Positions 6,307-6,497 of a DNA stretch of 6,497 bases are shown one piece after another (the first letter of the stretch is position 1; each line of letters opens with the position of its first letter). Where the stretch lies: positions 1 to 6,497 of the forward strand of contig JAFAFM010000139.1 in assembly GCA_023423495.1 (NCBI GenBank), in the 5' to 3' direction. The notes beneath the pieces are model-generated. The model worked only from the letters and a program-made list of their open reading frames with translations. It made no database searches and was not told the origin of the DNA. The DNA is from Armatimonadota bacterium. Its GTDB lineage: Bacteria; Armatimonadota; Fimbriimonadia; Fimbriimonadales; Fimbriimonadaceae. Both the position numbers and the translations under genes were made by a program.

Positions 6307-6497
6307 TTGAACGCACTTAAGACAGGAATTTTGTTGGCAGTTGTTGGCGCGCTGGCCGTTGGCATCGGCGCGATGTTCTTCGGAACCAATGGCGCAATCA
6401 TCGGATTGCTGATCGCCCTGGCATTTCAAGGCTTCTCGCTCTTCGCCGGACATAAGATGGCGATCTCCTTCGCACGAGCCCAAGAGCTGGGCCCAAC
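6307..6497 (+). CDS. htpX: HtpX-like membrane zinc metalloprotease, N-terminal fragment
   Basis: Only the first 63 codons are in the window; the gene runs off the right edge. The family (peptidase M48B) is an inner-membrane zinc protease that degrades damaged membrane proteins. The visible part begins MNALKTGILL, followed by two hydrophobic segments (about 7-24 and 28-47) joined by GTNGA. It then has the stretch GHKMAISFARAQEL (48-61), which corresponds to the SDKMVLRMYGAQEV-type segment that follows the second membrane helix in many HtpX proteins. The HEXXH active site would lie beyond the window and cannot be checked. It starts with TTG behind a strong AAGGAG and is transcribed away from the pil operon, so no functional link to pili is implied. 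The call rests on N-terminal pattern recognition. Confidence 0.85.
   Translation, partial: MNALKTGILLAVVGALAVGIGAMFFGTNGAIIGLLIALAFQGFSLFAGHKMAISFARAQELGP

Noticed and set aside
6244..6483. 79-codon minus-strand open frame overlapping htpX
   Set aside because: It is the reverse of the htpX N-terminus, which has a strong Shine-Dalgarno and family-like membrane segments.

Overview
The window carries a compact type IV pilus (T4P) assembly operon on the minus strand and the start of a divergently transcribed htpX-like membrane protease gene on the plus strand. Read in the direction of transcription (right to left), the operon is pilB (extension ATPase) - pilT (retraction ATPase) - pilC (inner-membrane platform) - pilD (prepilin peptidase) - a prepilin whose 3' end is cut off by the left edge of the window. 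No RNA genes, mobile elements, CRISPR arrays or foreign-looking segments were found.

Organism: the prepilin N-terminus (A/FTMIELLVVIAIIAILAA, then a segment reading IFPVFARAK) resembles the many GspG-like prepilins of Armatimonadota (Fimbriimonas-like) and related environmental phyla. The moderate-to-high GC, TTG start codons and pilB-pilT-pilC order fit such a bacterium. This is inference from recalled family patterns, not a search result.

Layout: 1-551 prepilin (partial, minus); 552-619 spacer with an imperfect hairpin; 620-1669 pilD; 1670-1736 spacer with a perfect 13-bp hairpin and T-rich tail, a likely intra-operon terminator or attenuator; 1737-2972 pilC; a 9-bp spacer holding the pilC ribosome binding site; 2982-4178 pilT; 46-bp spacer; 4225-6003 pilB; 6004-6306 divergent promoter region; 6307-6497 htpX N-terminus (partial, plus).

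Working together: PilD cleaves and methylates prepilins. PilC anchors the assembly site in the inner membrane. PilB hydrolyses ATP to polymerise pilin, and PilT hydrolyses ATP to depolymerise it. A dedicated retraction ATPase with its intact AIRNLIRE motif favours a retractile type IV pilus over a type II secretion system. Alignment and secretin genes (pilM/N/O/Q) are not in the window.

The system is recognisable rather than new. The points that depart from the textbook family are: PilB has lost all four cysteines of the usual C-terminal zinc motif; the prepilin carries a 12-residue EF-hand/dockerin-type calcium loop; PilD has an extra acidic and hydrophobic insertion; and a terminator-like hairpin separates pilBTC from pilD and pilin.
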